A stretch of 64,000 bases of DNA from Roseospira goensis (GCF_014197795.1 NZ_JACIGI010000011.1:1-64000), one strand, 5' to 3'; shown: positions 43,844-53,069, counted from the stretch's first letter. Numbers and translations are program-made. The notes: generated by a model not told the origin, from the letters alone.

Positions 43844-45076
43844 TCAGCCGGCGTCGAGACCGTAGGCGGTGTGCAGCGCGCGCACCGCCAGTTCGGTGTA
43901 CTCCTCCGCGATCAGCACGCTGACCTTGATCTCCGAGGTCGTGATGACCTGGATGTTGATGCCGCGATCGGCCAGCGCCTTGAACATGGTCTGGGCGACG
44001 CCGGCGTGGCTGCGCATGCCGACGCCAATGACCGAGACCTTGACCACGCCATCGGTGGCGATCAGCGACTGATAGCCCAACTCCTCGCGGCGCGCCTCCA
44101 GCAGGGCCACGGCCTTGTCGCGGTCGCCGGTCGGCACCGTGAAGGTCAGGTCAGTGGCCTGGCCGTCCTCGGAGATATTCTGGACGATCATGTCCACGTT
44201 GATGTTGCCGTCGGCCAACGGGCCGAAGATGCGCGCGGCCATGCCGGGCAGGTCAGAGACCCTGGTGAGGGTCACCTTGGCCTCGTCCCGGCTGTACGTG
44301 ATGCCGCTGACCAGTTCCTTTTCCACGATCTCGTCCTCGCCGCAAACCAGGGTTCCGGGCACGCTCCAGTACTCGGGCCAGCTATGGCGGACCTGGACCC
44401 GGACATTGTACTTCATCGCCATCTCGACCGACCGCGTTTGCAGCACCTTGGCGCCCAGCGAGGCCATTTCGAGCATTTCCTCGTAGGTGACGCGGGAGAG
44501 CTTGCGCGCCTTCGGCACGATGCGGGGATCGGTCGTGTAGACCCCGTCCACATCGGTGTAGATGTCGCAGCGGTCCGCCTCCAGCGCGGCCGCCAGCGCC
44601 ACCGCCGAGGTGTCCGAGCCGCCGCGCCCGAGCGTGGTGATGCGACGGTCCGTATCGCCCAGGCCCTGGAAGCCGGCCACCACCGCGACCTGACCCTGCT
44701 CCATGCGGCGGATCAGTTCCTCGGTCTGGATGTCCAGGATGCGGGCGCGGCCGTGCGCGGCGTCGGTCTGCACCGGGATCTGCCAGCCGGTCCAGGAGCG
44801 CGCCTCGACACCCAGGTCCTGCAATGCCATCGCCAGCAGGCCGATGGTCACCTGCTCGCCGGTTGCCACCACCACGTCGTACTCGCGGGCGTCGTGCATC
44901 GGTGACACCGACCGGCACAGCCCGACCAGCCGGTTGGTCTCGCCCGACATGGCCGAGACCACGACGGCGACCTGGTGCCCGGCCTCGACCTCCTCGGCGA
45001 TGCGCCGCGCCACCGTTCGGATGCGCTCGACGTCGCCGACCGAGGTGCCCCCGAACTTCATCACGATGCGCGCCAT
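43844..45076 (-). CDS. lysC: Aspartate kinase
   Basis: A 410-residue enzyme that phosphorylates aspartate, the first step to lysine, threonine and methionine. It begins MARIVMKFGGTSVGDVERI, and has VVVATGEQVTIGLLA, ITTLGRGGSDTSAVALAAAL and DVDGVYTTDPRIV in the kinase domain. Two ACT domains follow for feedback inhibition (TVPTGDRDKAVALLE, VSVIGVGMRSHAGVAQTMFKALADRGINIQVITTSEIK). It is divergent from ubiG across about 245 bp. No lysine riboswitch-like structure was recognised upstream. Confidence 0.97.
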   Translation of the reverse strand: MARIVMKFGGTSVGDVERIRTVARRIAEEVEAGHQVAVVVSAMSGETNRLVGLCRSVSPMHDAREYDVVVATGEQVTIGLLAMALQDLGVEARSWTGWQIPVQTDAAHGRARILDIQTEELIRRMEQGQVAVVAGFQGLGDTDRRITTLGRGGSDTSAVALAAALEADRCDIYTDVDGVYTTDPRIVPKARKLSRVTYEEMLEMASLGAKVLQTRSVEMAMKYNVRVQVRHSWPEYWSVPGTLVCGEDEIVEKELVSGITYSRDEAKVTLTRVSDLPGMAARIFGPLADGNINVDMIVQNISEDGQATDLTFTVPTGDRDKAVALLEARREELGYQSLIATDGVVKVSVIGVGMRSHAGVAQTMFKALADRGINIQVITTSEIKVSVLIAEEYTELAVRALHTAYGLDAG

Positions 45077-45322
45077 GGCTGGCCTGTCCCTTCTGGTCCG
45101 CGGTCGGTGGAATGCCCGCCGCCGGCGCCGGGCGACGGGTGGCGACGCGATGCGGGCGATCCGGTTGCCGCCGCCGACGTATCCCTGTAGAGGGTGGGTG
45201 CCGGGGCGCGCGGGCGCGTCCTAAATACCCGCTCGCCCCCGGCGAGGCAAGACGCGCGGCCGTCCGCGCGCCTGGTCCCGACCGTGCCCCTGCCCCCCGT
45301 CAGCCCGGAGACGCCGTCCGCC

Positions 45323-46087
45323 ATGACCGCCGCCGCCAAACCCGCCGATACCCCCCGCGCCAGTTCCGCGCTCGACGACGAGGTGGCGAAGTTCGCCGCC
45401 ATGGCGGAGAAGTGGTGGGACCCGGACGGCCCGTTCCGCCCCCTGCACAAGTTCAATCCCAAGCGGCTGGCCTACATCCGCGACCAGGCGTCGGCCCGCT
45501 TCGACCGCGACATCGACCAGCGCACACCCTTCGCCGGGCTCACCCTGCTGGACATCGGCTGCGGCGGCGGCCTGCTGTGCGAGCCGATGGCCCGCCTGGG
45601 CTTTCAGGTCACCGGTATCGACGCCACCGAGAAGAACGTGAAGACCGCCGCGGTGCACGCCGAACAGTCCGGGCTGGACATCACCTATCGTCACGCCACC
45701 CCGGAGACCCTGGTCGCCGAGGGCCTGCGCTTCGACGTGGTCCTGACCATGGAGGTGGTCGAGCACGTCGCCGACGTGGACGCCTTCCTGATGAGCTGCG
45801 GCACCCTGGTCAAGCCCGGCGGCCTGCTGGTGGGGGCGACCCTGAACCGCACGCTGAAGGCGCTGGCGCTGGCCAAGGTGGGGGCCGAGTACGTGCTGGG
45901 CTGGCTGCCGCGCGGCACCCACGACTGGCGGAAGTTCGTCAAGCCGTCCGAGTTCGCCGCCGGCCTGCGCGCCGGCGGGCTGACCGTCGACGGCTTCGCC
46001 GGCATGACCTACAGCCCGTTCGCCGACGCCTGGTCGCTGAGCCGCGATATCGACGTCAACTACATGGTCGCCGCGCACAAGGCGTAG
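45323..46087 (+). CDS. ubiG: Ubiquinone biosynthesis O-methyltransferase UbiG
   Basis: A 254-residue SAM-dependent methyltransferase for both O-methylation steps of ubiquinone synthesis. It shows the family N-terminus [27 protein letters not shown], motif [34 protein letters not shown] and LKPGG-like [16 protein letters not shown], with [13 protein letters not shown] near the C-terminus. I chose the ATG at 45323; an upstream open frame of 43 codons is Pro/Arg-rich and unlike the family. Divergent from lysC, as is common in alphaproteobacteria. Confidence 0.96.
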   Translation: MTAAAKPADTPRASSALDDEVAKFAAMAEKWWDPDGPFRPLHKFNPKRLAYIRDQASARFDRDIDQRTPFAGLTLLDIGCGGGLLCEPMARLGFQVTGIDATEKNVKTAAVHAEQSGLDITYRHATPETLVAEGLRFDVVLTMEVVEHVADVDAFLMSCGTLVKPGGLLVGATLNRTLKALALAKVGAEYVLGWLPRGTHDWRKFVKPSEFAAGLRAGGLTVDGFAGMTYSPFADAWSLSRDIDVNYMVAAHKA

Positions 46088-46167
46088 GGCAGCGGGGACC
46101 GGGCACCCGGGCGGCGCCCCTCGTTCCGGCGTCAGCCCTCGTTCCGGCGTCAGCCCTCTTCCCGGCG

Positions 46168-47955
46168 TCAGAAGGGCCAGAACACCGGGATGATCAGGAC
46201 GGCCACGACGCCGATCAGCACGTTGAGCGGCAGGCCGATGCGCAGGAAATCGGCGAACCGGTACCCGCCGGCGCTGTAGACCATGGTGTTGGTCTGATAG
46301 CCGATCGGGGTGGCGAAGCTGGCCGAGGCGCCGAACATCACCGCCACCACGAACGGCCGCGGGTCCAGGCCGAGTTGGGCGGCGATGCCGATCACGATCG
46401 GGGTCAGCAGCACCGCGACCGCGTTGTTGGAGATCATCTCCGTCATCAGCGAGGTCAGCGCGTAGACCACCGCCAGGATGACCAGCGGCGGCAGGCCGGC
46501 GATCACCAGCAGCACCGCGTCGACGATCAGGTGCATGGCCCCGGTCGTCTCCATGGCCCGGCTGACCGCCAGCATACCGAAGATCATCACCAGGATGCGC
46601 CAGTCCACGGCGCGATAGGCCTCGTCGCTCTCGATGCAGCCGGTCACGATCACCACCGCCACGGCGATCACCGCCAGGCTGACGATGGGCATGACATCGA
46701 GCGCCGCCAGCGCCATCACCGCCAGCACCGCCGCCAGCCCGATCGGCCACTTGCGCCGCCGCACCGCCCGGTCGCGCGGCTCGCTGAGGTTGACGATACC
46801 GGTCTCCTCCGACAGTCGCCGGATGTCGTCCGGCGCGCCCTCCAGCACCAGCGTGTCGCCGCTGCGCACCGGCACCGACTCCAGCTCGCCGCGCAGCCCG
46901 GCGCCGTGCCGGTGCAGGGCCAGCGGATACACGCCGTAGCGCCGGCGCAGCCGCAGCCGCCGCAGCGTGCGCCCGACCAGCGGACTGTCGGGCGCCACCA
47001 GGCCCTCGACCACCAGCATCTCGCGGCCGCGGACCGCCGTCACCGCGGGCGCCTGGCCCAGCGCCACCCGGGATTCCTCGCGCAGCGTCATGACCTCGGC
47101 CAGCGGGGTGCGGATCACCACCCGGTCGCCGGCCTGAAGCCGGACCGCGGCCATGTCGGCCCGCAGCGACTCGTCGCCGCGCAGCACGTCCAGCAGGCGG
47201 CGACCATGGCGGGTGAACAGGGACACCTCGCCCGGCGCGCGCCCGATCAGCGACGAGCCCTCCGGGATCACGACCTCGGCCAGGAACCGCCGCCGCGTGT
47301 GGCCGTCCAGGGTGCCGGCGGCGGTCTGGCGGTCCGGCAGCAGGACCCGGCCCGCGAGCGTGAGGTAGACCAGCCCCACCGCCGCCAGGATCAGGCCCGC
47401 CAGGGTGATCTCGAACATGCCGAACGGCGCCAGCCCCTGGGCCCGCGCCACCCCGTCCACCAGGAGGTTGGTCGAGGTGCCGATGAGCGTGCAGGTGCCG
47501 CCCAGGATGGCGGCATAGGAGAGCGGGATCAGGAACCGCGACGGGGCCAGGCCGAGGGTCTCGGCAAGCTGGATGACGACCGGGATCAGGATGATGACCA
47601 CCGGCGTGTTGTTCATGAACGCCGACAGCACCACCACCGCCCCCACCAGCGCCGCCATCGCCAGGCGCGGGGCGCGCCGCGCCAGGGCGGTGACCTGCGT
47701 GCCGAACGCGGCGATGGTCCCGGTGCGCACCAGGGCGCCCGAGAGGATGAACATGGCCGCCACGGTGATCGGGCCGGCATTGGAGAAGACGGCCAGGAAG
47801 TCGTCCTTGGACAGCACGCCCCCGGCCAGCAGCGCCGCCACGCCACCGAGCACGACGGCGTCCGGGCGCAGGCGCTCGGACAGGAAGGCGGCGAAGATGG
47901 CGAGGACGACGGCCAGCGTGAAAACCGCCGGCAGATGAGTCGAAAGCCCCGACAT
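46168..47955 (-). CDS. SLC13-type anion permease with TrkA-C domains
   Basis: A 595-residue membrane protein. Two blocks of hydrophobic helices (about 1-190 and 405-595) carry the SLC13/CitMHS-like signatures AFMNNTPVVIILIPVV and GGTCTLIGTSTNLLVDGV in the first half and NNAVAVLLTPIVIGIAAQLG with FATPIGYQTNTMVYSAGGY in the second. Between them are two TrkA-C (RCK-C) domains (about 215-370). The family imports sulfate, dicarboxylates or other anions, and the substrate cannot be told. The ATG at 47955 has GGGAGGATC upstream. A 46-codon open extension was rejected because it lacks membrane character. Confidence 0.9.
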   Translation of the reverse strand: MSGLSTHLPAVFTLAVVLAIFAAFLSERLRPDAVVLGGVAALLAGGVLSKDDFLAVFSNAGPITVAAMFILSGALVRTGTIAAFGTQVTALARRAPRLAMAALVGAVVVLSAFMNNTPVVIILIPVVIQLAETLGLAPSRFLIPLSYAAILGGTCTLIGTSTNLLVDGVARAQGLAPFGMFEITLAGLILAAVGLVYLTLAGRVLLPDRQTAAGTLDGHTRRRFLAEVVIPEGSSLIGRAPGEVSLFTRHGRRLLDVLRGDESLRADMAAVRLQAGDRVVIRTPLAEVMTLREESRVALGQAPAVTAVRGREMLVVEGLVAPDSPLVGRTLRRLRLRRRYGVYPLALHRHGAGLRGELESVPVRSGDTLVLEGAPDDIRRLSEETGIVNLSEPRDRAVRRRKWPIGLAAVLAVMALAALDVMPIVSLAVIAVAVVIVTGCIESDEAYRAVDWRILVMIFGMLAVSRAMETTGAMHLIVDAVLLVIAGLPPLVILAVVYALTSLMTEMISNNAVAVLLTPIVIGIAAQLGLDPRPFVVAVMFGASASFATPIGYQTNTMVYSAGGYRFADFLRIGLPLNVLIGVVAVLIIPVFWPF

Positions 47956-48067
47956 GAGGGGATCCTCCCGCGCGACCCGAAGCGTCCCGAACGGGCAACA
48001 GAGGGACGCTGACGCGGCATCGGGGCCGCGATCCGGCGGCATGCCGCGGGTGCTGAGCCCGAGCGGT

Positions 48068-48514
48068 CTAGGAAAGAATCGCGCAGGAGGCAAGAACCAT
48101 CACGCCCACTCGCTCAGCGCGCGCAGTCAGCGCCGCCCGCGCCGCCGGGTGCGTGTCCGGATCGAGGGTCAGGACCAGGCGCCAGCCGGGCGGCGCCGTC
48201 CAGTCCTCCAGCACGGCCAGCGCCAGGCCGACGGCCGGTCCGCAATCCAGAACCAGGACAACCGGCGGCGGCGACCGCTCCGGCGCGGCCCGGGGCCAGG
48301 CCCCGGCGAGGGCGTCCGCCAGCGCGCGCGGCCAGCCCGGCCCCAGGCTCTCCCCCGCACCGGGCGGGCCGGCCACCACCAGCGGCGCGCCGGCCGGCGC
48401 CGCCAGCGCCGCCGCCAGCAGGTCGTCCGGCCCCGCGATCGGAACCACCGGGCCGGCCTCCAGCCGCCCCCTCACAGCGACAGACTCGAGAGGGTGCGGC
48501 GCGGGCGTCGGCAT
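48068..48514 (-). CDS. Hypothetical protein with degenerate P-loop-like motif
   Basis: A 148-residue protein rich in Ala/Pro/Gly. It contains PLVVAGPPGAGESLG, which looks like a Walker A loop with the lysine replaced by glutamate, followed by PPVVLVLDCGPAVGLAL, reminiscent of a Walker B strand. It may be a catalytically dead ATPase-like fragment or simply a Rossmann-like fold. It is divergent from the coiled-coil/zapA genes across 94 bp and 112 bp upstream of the SLC13 gene on the same strand. I do not recognise the family. Confidence 0.55.
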   Translation of the reverse strand: MPTPAPHPLESVAVRGRLEAGPVVPIAGPDDLLAAALAAPAGAPLVVAGPPGAGESLGPGWPRALADALAGAWPRAAPERSPPPVVLVLDCGPAVGLALAVLEDWTAPPGWRLVLTLDPDTHPAARAALTARAERVGVMVLASCAILS

Positions 48515-48608
48515 TGACGGGAGTCCATGGCATGCCTATTCTCAGGTGCACTGCCAGGATGGCAGAGTAGCGCTCTGAATTCGAAAAGAAAAACCAGGAG
48601 TCTCGGGA

Positions 48609-48953
48609 GTGATCGCAAGCCCGTCCCCCGGCCCGGCGAACGGAACGGCGACAGCCCCGCAGGCCACACCCCCCTCATCCACAGAGGACACCACGGCCGT
48701 GCAGCGGGTCGACGGAGCCCTTCACGCCCTCGGGCAGGCCATCGAACGCCTGGAATCCGCGTTGACGGCGCAGGAGCAACGGCGCGCCCTGGGCGAGGCC
48801 GACGAGGCGCGCCGGGACCGCGACCTGGATGCGCTGCGCCGGGAATATGACAGCCTGCGCGGCGAATACGCGCAACTGCGCGACGTGGTCGAGCAGGTCA
48901 ACGGGCGCCTCGACGGCACCGTCAGCCGGCTGCGCGCCCTGCTGGAGGGATAG
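48609..48953 (+). CDS. Small coiled-coil protein upstream of zapA (DUF4164-like)
   Basis: A 114-residue protein starting at GTG. After a Pro/Ser/Thr-rich lead of about 30 residues it is a continuous coiled coil (VDGALHALGQAIERLESAL, LDALRREYDSLRGEYAQLRDVVEQVNGRLDGTVSRLRALLEG). Similar short coiled-coil genes precede zapA in many alphaproteobacteria. It is six bases upstream of zapA and probably co-translated. A cell-division role is inferred from position only. Confidence 0.8.
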   Translation: MIASPSPGPANGTATAPQATPPSSTEDTTAVQRVDGALHALGQAIERLESALTAQEQRRALGEADEARRDRDLDALRREYDSLRGEYAQLRDVVEQVNGRLDGTVSRLRALLEG

Positions 48954-48959
48954 CGGGCC

Positions 48960-49328
48960 ATGCCCCATGTGACCGTCACCGTGAACGGCCGGGACTACCG
49001 CATCACCTGCGGCGCCGGCGAGGAGGACCATGTCCGCCACCTCAGCACGCGCCTGGACACGCTGGCGCGCGAGCTGTCCGGCCGCCTTGGGCACCTGAGC
49101 GAGGGCCTGTCGCTGGTGATGGTCGGCCTGACCCTGGCCGACGAACTGGCCGAGGCCCGGCGCGAGGGCGAGGCGCTGCGCGCGCGCCTGGCGCCGCTGG
49201 GCGAGGTGGCCGAGCAGGCCGAGGCCCGCGACCGCGCGCGCCTGGAGGCGGAGGAGCAGGCGGCCGCCGTCATCGCCACCATGGCGCAACGCATCGAGAC
49301 CCTTGCCGCGCATCTGGATCAGGCCTAG
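48960..49328 (+). CDS. zapA: Cell division protein ZapA
   Basis: A 122-residue FtsZ-ring stabiliser. The N-terminal VTVTVNGRDYRITCGAGEEDHVRHLSTRLDTLARELSG globular domain is characteristic, followed by a long C-terminal coiled coil (RREGEALRARLAPLGEVAEQAEARDRARLEAEEQ). It is followed immediately by the 6S RNA gene and then the 5-formyltetrahydrofolate cyclo-ligase gene, a synteny seen across proteobacteria. Confidence 0.95.
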   Translation: MPHVTVTVNGRDYRITCGAGEEDHVRHLSTRLDTLARELSGRLGHLSEGLSLVMVGLTLADELAEARREGEALRARLAPLGEVAEQAEARDRARLEAEEQAAAVIATMAQRIETLAAHLDQA

Positions 49329-49331
49329 GTT

Positions 49332-49505
49332 GGAGGGTGCGGGGCTGCCCGGTTCGTCAGGCACGCACACTCCCGGGGGCTATACGTCTGTAGAAGGGAG
49401 CTGTCCCTGTCGGGATCCTGGTCCCGGCACACGGCGCCCACGTTGTTGCCGCGGCCCATGTGGAGGTCGCATCGCCAACGGCCAGGGTGGCTCCGCAGTC
49501 CTTCC
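49332..49505 (+). ncRNA. ssrS: 6S RNA
   Basis: Between zapA and the fthC gene, where proteobacterial 6S RNA usually lies. A long closing stem forms between GGAGGGTGCGGGGCTGCCCGG (49332-49352, one bulge) and CCAGGGTGGCTCCGCAGTCCTTCC (49482-49505). The 5' strand continues GTTCGTCAGGCACGC...CCCGGGGGCTATAC, which parallels the E. coli 6S GTTCGCAAGCGGGCC...CCTGAGCCGATA. An apical hairpin GGGATCCTGGTCCC is present. About 174 nt, within the expected size. Ends are estimated from pairing. Confidence 0.8.
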
Positions 49506-49840
49506 GTGCCTTCCGCGCCGCCGCGACGGACCGCCGCCGTTGGGCGGCGCCGGCGTCTGGGGTGGTCGGCGTCTGGGATGGTCGGCGTCTGGGGTGGTCT
49601 CAGGCGGGGTGGTCGCAGGGGTCCGGGATCGGGCCGCCCACCGCCCACCGCCCGTCGCCCGCCGTCCCGAACACCGCTCCGGACCCGATCGGTTGCGGGA
49701 TGCCCGACCGATCCGCCCTCGACCTTCCATCGTCGGCCGACGGACGCCGCCGACACGGGCCGCAACGGTCCCCGCCGCAGCCCGGTCCTGGCTTCAACCG
49801 CGCGCCCGCGCCGCGGCGCCGCGCCAGCGAAGGGATCCGC
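49506..49840. other. Gap between 6S RNA and fthC
   Basis: No gene is visible. It holds three 16-bp units CGGCGTCTGGGGTGGT at 49551-49598 (second copy differs by one base), GC-rich hairpins just after the 6S RNA that may terminate it, and the fthC ribosome-binding site AAGGGA at 49830-49835. Confidence 0.5.
49551..49598. repeat. 16-bp tandem repeat, three units
   Basis: CGGCGTCTGGGGTGGT, CGGCGTCTGGGATGGT and CGGCGTCTGGGGTGGT lie head to tail in the non-coding gap. Confidence 0.9.
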
Positions 49841-50515
49841 GTGACCGAACCGCTGCCCGTCCCGTCCCGTGACCCGGCTGCCGCGCCGGCGGACGACCCC
49901 GCCGCCCGCAAGGCGATGTGGCGCACCCGCCTGCTGGCGGCCCGCCGCGCGGTTGCGCCGGCGGATGCGGCCGTCGCCGCCGAGGCCGCCCGCGACCACC
50001 TGTTGGCCGCCCTGCCGCCGGCCCCGGACGCCGTGGTCGCCGGCTACTGGCCGATGCGGGGCGAGTTGGACCCGCGCCCCGTGCTGACGGCGCTGCGGGC
50101 GCGCGGCCATCCCGTCGCCCTGCCGGTCACGCCGCCGCCGGGGGCCGCCCCGGTGCTGGAGTTCCGGCTCTGGGACGGCGATCCGGCCGGGCTCGCCGCC
50201 GGCCCGTTCAAAACCCGCCAGCCCCCGGTGACCGCCCCGGCCGCCACCCCGACCTGGATCGTCGCCCCGCTGCTGGGCTTCGACCGGCGCGGCACCCGCC
50301 TGGGCTACGGCGGCGGATACTACGACCGCCACCTGTCCGGCGCCGGCGTGGTCGCGATCGGCTACGCCTTTGCCTGCCAGGAGGTCCCGCTCGCCGCCGG
50401 CGGGCTGCCGGTCGAGCCGCACGACATCCCGCTGGCGGCCGTCGTCACCGAAACCGAGGTGATCCGGCCGCAGCAGACGCTGGCCGACCCGGGCGTCACG
50501 GGAGGCCCGGACTGA
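49841..50515 (+). CDS. fthC: 5-formyltetrahydrofolate cyclo-ligase
   Basis: A 224-residue enzyme (YgfA/MTHFS) converting 5-formyl-THF to 5,10-methenyl-THF with ATP. It shows RKAMWRTRLLAARRAV at the start, AGYWPMRGELDPRPVL, PLLGFDRRGTRLGYGGGYYDR and GYAFACQEVPLAA near the C-terminus. I chose the GTG at 49841, preceded by AAGGGA, over a long upstream extension that runs through repeats and the 6S RNA. Its stop overlaps the ATG of the next gene (TGATG). Confidence 0.95.
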   Translation: MTEPLPVPSRDPAAAPADDPAARKAMWRTRLLAARRAVAPADAAVAAEAARDHLLAALPPAPDAVVAGYWPMRGELDPRPVLTALRARGHPVALPVTPPPGAAPVLEFRLWDGDPAGLAAGPFKTRQPPVTAPAATPTWIVAPLLGFDRRGTRLGYGGGYYDRHLSGAGVVAIGYAFACQEVPLAAGGLPVEPHDIPLAAVVTETEVIRPQQTLADPGVTGGPD

Positions 50516-51372
50516 TGCGCATCCTGTTCCTGGGCGACATCGTCGGCCGCACCGGCCGCGACGCGGTGTGCGCGGCGGTGCCGACGCTGCGCCGCGACCT
50601 GGACCTCGACTTCGTGATCGCCTGCGGCGAGAACGCGGCCCACGGCTTCGGCCTGTCGCCCAAGCTGTGCGACCAGATCCTGGGTGCCGGGGTGGATCTC
50701 ATCACGCTTGGCAACCATGCCTGGGACCAACGCGACATCATCCCCTACATCGGCACCCAGCCGCGCCTGCTGCGCCCGGCGAACTTCCCGCCCGGCACCC
50801 CGGGCCAGGGGGCGGCGCTGCTGACCGACGGCCGGGGGCGCCGGCTGCTGGTGGTGCAGGTCATGGGGCGGCTGTTCATGGACCCGCTCGACGATCCGTT
50901 CGCGGTGGTGCTGCGCGAGATCGCGGCCGCGCCCCTGGGCGGCCCGCCGGGCCGCGGCGCCGATGCCATCCTGATCGACATGCACGCCGAGGCGACCAGC
51001 GAGAAGATGGCCATCGCCCACCATCTCGACGGGCAGGTCTCCGCCGTGATCGGCACCCATACCCATGTCCCGACGGCGGACGCCCAGATCCTGCCCGGCG
51101 GGACCGCCTACCAGTCCGACGCCGGCATGTGCGGCGACTATGATTCGGTCATCGGCATGGTCAAGCAGCCCGCGACCCAGCGGTTCGTCCGCAAGATGCC
51201 GACGGATCGCCTGACCCCGGCCGACGGCCCGGCCACCGTGTGCGGCGTCGTGGTCGAGACCGACGATGCCAGCGGTCTGGCCCGCAGCGTCACGCCGGTG
51301 CGGCTGGGCGGGCGGCTGGAGGCGACCGGTCCCGCCCGCGCCCCCAGGACCCCGGCCCCCGGTCCGGCCTGA
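50515..51372 (+). CDS. YmdB-family metallophosphoesterase (TIGR00282)
   Basis: A 285-residue calcineurin-like phosphodiesterase. Metal-binding motifs are MRILFLGDIVGRTGRDAV, GENAAHGFGL, TLGNHAWDQRDI, IDMHAEATSEK and VIGTHTHVPTADAQIL. The family (B. subtilis YmdB) hydrolyses 2',3'-cyclic nucleotides and affects biofilm choice. Translational overlap with fthC is typical of alphaproteobacteria. The C-terminal 15 residues are a Pro/Ala tail. Confidence 0.93.
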   Translation: MRILFLGDIVGRTGRDAVCAAVPTLRRDLDLDFVIACGENAAHGFGLSPKLCDQILGAGVDLITLGNHAWDQRDIIPYIGTQPRLLRPANFPPGTPGQGAALLTDGRGRRLLVVQVMGRLFMDPLDDPFAVVLREIAAAPLGGPPGRGADAILIDMHAEATSEKMAIAHHLDGQVSAVIGTHTHVPTADAQILPGGTAYQSDAGMCGDYDSVIGMVKQPATQRFVRKMPTDRLTPADGPATVCGVVVETDDASGLARSVTPVRLGGRLEATGPARAPRTPAPGPA

Positions 51373-51618
51373 GGCGGGAGCCGGCGGCGGCCTCGGCGAC
51401 GCGTTTGGCTATACAAACCGGACGCCGGGCAGTACGGTCTTCGAATGGGGCGCCCCGCCGAAACACAAAAAAACGTGCGGGGCGGGCCGTCGTCACTGTC
51501 AGACGGCACAGGCGGCGGCATGCTGGGATCCGGCCCGAGCGTCGGCCCGATGCCGTCGGATGTTCGCCGCTCCGTTTCCGGCGAGGACGCCGGTTAAGTA
51601 AAAGTGGAACGCTACGCG

Positions 51619-52764
51619 ATGAGCGACCAGAGACTGTCGATCGAGGATGTCCAACGCCTGCTGGCGGATCCCTCCGACCAGACCCGGGCCCGGACCGCGG
51701 AGAAGCTCGCCCGGCAGTTTGACGACAGGTCCCTGTCCCCGTCCGAGCGCCGCATGGCGGAGGATATCCTGCGTCTGATGGCGCGGGACGCCGCCGTGCG
51801 CGTGCGCCAGGCCCTGTCCGAGAACCTGAGGGACAATGCGCTGCTGCCGCACGACCTCGCGGTGACGCTGGCCCGAGACGTCGAGACGGTGGCGATTCCG
51901 GTTCTGGAGGTGTCGCAGGTCCTGACGCCCGAGGATCTGATCGAGATCGTGCGCGGCCAAGACGAGGCCAAGCAGACCGCGATCGCCCGCCGTCCGACGG
52001 TGCAGGCCGCCGTCGCCGACGCGCTGGCGCAGGAGGGGACGGAGAAGGCGGTCAGCGCGCTCGCCGGCAACCTGGGGGCGGACCTGACCGAGACCTCGAT
52101 GCAGCGGATCGTCGACCGCTTCGGGGACAGCGAGTCGGTGCAGGGCGGACTCATCAGCCGCGACGTGCTGCCCATCACCATTGCCGAAAAGCTGGTCAAC
52201 CAGGTCTCCGAGGCGTTCCGCGCCCGCCTGCTGGAACGCCACCCGCTGTCGCCCGACGCCGCCGCGTCGCTTCTCTTGCAGTCGCGCGAGCGCGCCACCA
52301 TCGGCCTGTCGACGGGCTCGTCGGAAGAGAGCGTCATCCGGCTGGTGCACCAACTGCGGCAGCATGGGCGCCTGACGCCTTCGATCATCGTGCGCGCCGC
52401 CTGCATGGGCGACATCATCTTCCTGGAGTGCGCGATGGCCGAACTGGCCGGTGTCGCGGTGGCGAATGCGCGCATTCTGATCCACGACTCGGGCCATCTG
52501 GGTCTGCGCGGCATCTTCGAGCGGGCCGGCCTGCCGGAGAGCATCTATCCGGCCCTGCGCGCGGCGGTCGATATCTTCCGCCAGACCGACTACGACGGCT
52601 TGGAGCGGGACCGCGAACGCTACAGCCGGCGCATGATCGAGCGCATCCTGACCCAGTACGGCGACCTCGGCGTGGATTTCGAGTCGAGCGATCTGGAGTA
52701 CCTGCTCGGCCGCATGAGCCAGCTTCCGGCCACGCTGCCCCCGGCCGTGCCGCCGACCGCCTAG
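51619..52764 (+). CDS. DUF2336 domain protein
   Basis: A 381-residue soluble, all-helical protein of the DUF2336 family, HEAT-like repeats found mostly in alphaproteobacteria. Residues 1-110 (VQRLLADPSDQTRARTAEKLARQF, RRMAEDILRLMARDAAVRVRQALSENL) resemble HEAT units, and the remainder contains LERHPLSPDAAASLLLQSRERATI and ILIHDSGHLGLRGIFERAGLP. Some relatives are linked to cell-cycle or stress signalling, but the function here is not established. I took the ATG at 51619 (GGAACG upstream); an in-frame GTG at 51604 is possible. Confidence 0.88.
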   Translation: MSDQRLSIEDVQRLLADPSDQTRARTAEKLARQFDDRSLSPSERRMAEDILRLMARDAAVRVRQALSENLRDNALLPHDLAVTLARDVETVAIPVLEVSQVLTPEDLIEIVRGQDEAKQTAIARRPTVQAAVADALAQEGTEKAVSALAGNLGADLTETSMQRIVDRFGDSESVQGGLISRDVLPITIAEKLVNQVSEAFRARLLERHPLSPDAAASLLLQSRERATIGLSTGSSEESVIRLVHQLRQHGRLTPSIIVRAACMGDIIFLECAMAELAGVAVANARILIHDSGHLGLRGIFERAGLPESIYPALRAAVDIFRQTDYDGLERDRERYSRRMIERILTQYGDLGVDFESSDLEYLLGRMSQLPATLPPAVPPTA

Positions 52765-53069
52765 CGCGGATCGCCGCGCGATGACCGCCGGCCCCGGGTA
52801 ACGCGCCCAGGTGAGGCGCCCAGGTGAGGCGCCCCGGGTGACGCGTGATCGCGTCCGAGCCGGAGGCTGCGGCGCCAGCCTTGCGGCCCTGTGCGCGCCT
52901 GCCCCATCGTTCGGGCACCCATTCTCCGCATCGGGACCGGGGAACCGTCGCATTGTCCGCCGGCGCGCTCCGCGCCGGGGCATTATTCCGGATCCGTGTC
53001 AGGGTATTGTCAGCAAGCCTGCCCTAGGGTGCTCCCATTCAATCGGGAGGACAGGGGAGGATACAGGCC
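52765..53069. other. Gap between DUF2336 and DDRYD genes
   Basis: No gene is supported. The left edge carries TAGCGCGGATC followed by an imperfect dyad (GCGCGG...CCGCGC), and short direct repeats (CCCAGGTGAGGCGC twice) follow at 52807-52834. Two AT-richer patches near 52975-53045 could hold the promoter of the DDRYD gene. Confidence 0.45.

Noticed and set aside
45077-45322. Lysine riboswitch before lysC
   Set aside because: No conserved lysine-aptamer segments were recognised in the 245-bp lysC/ubiG gap, and the class is not expected in this group.
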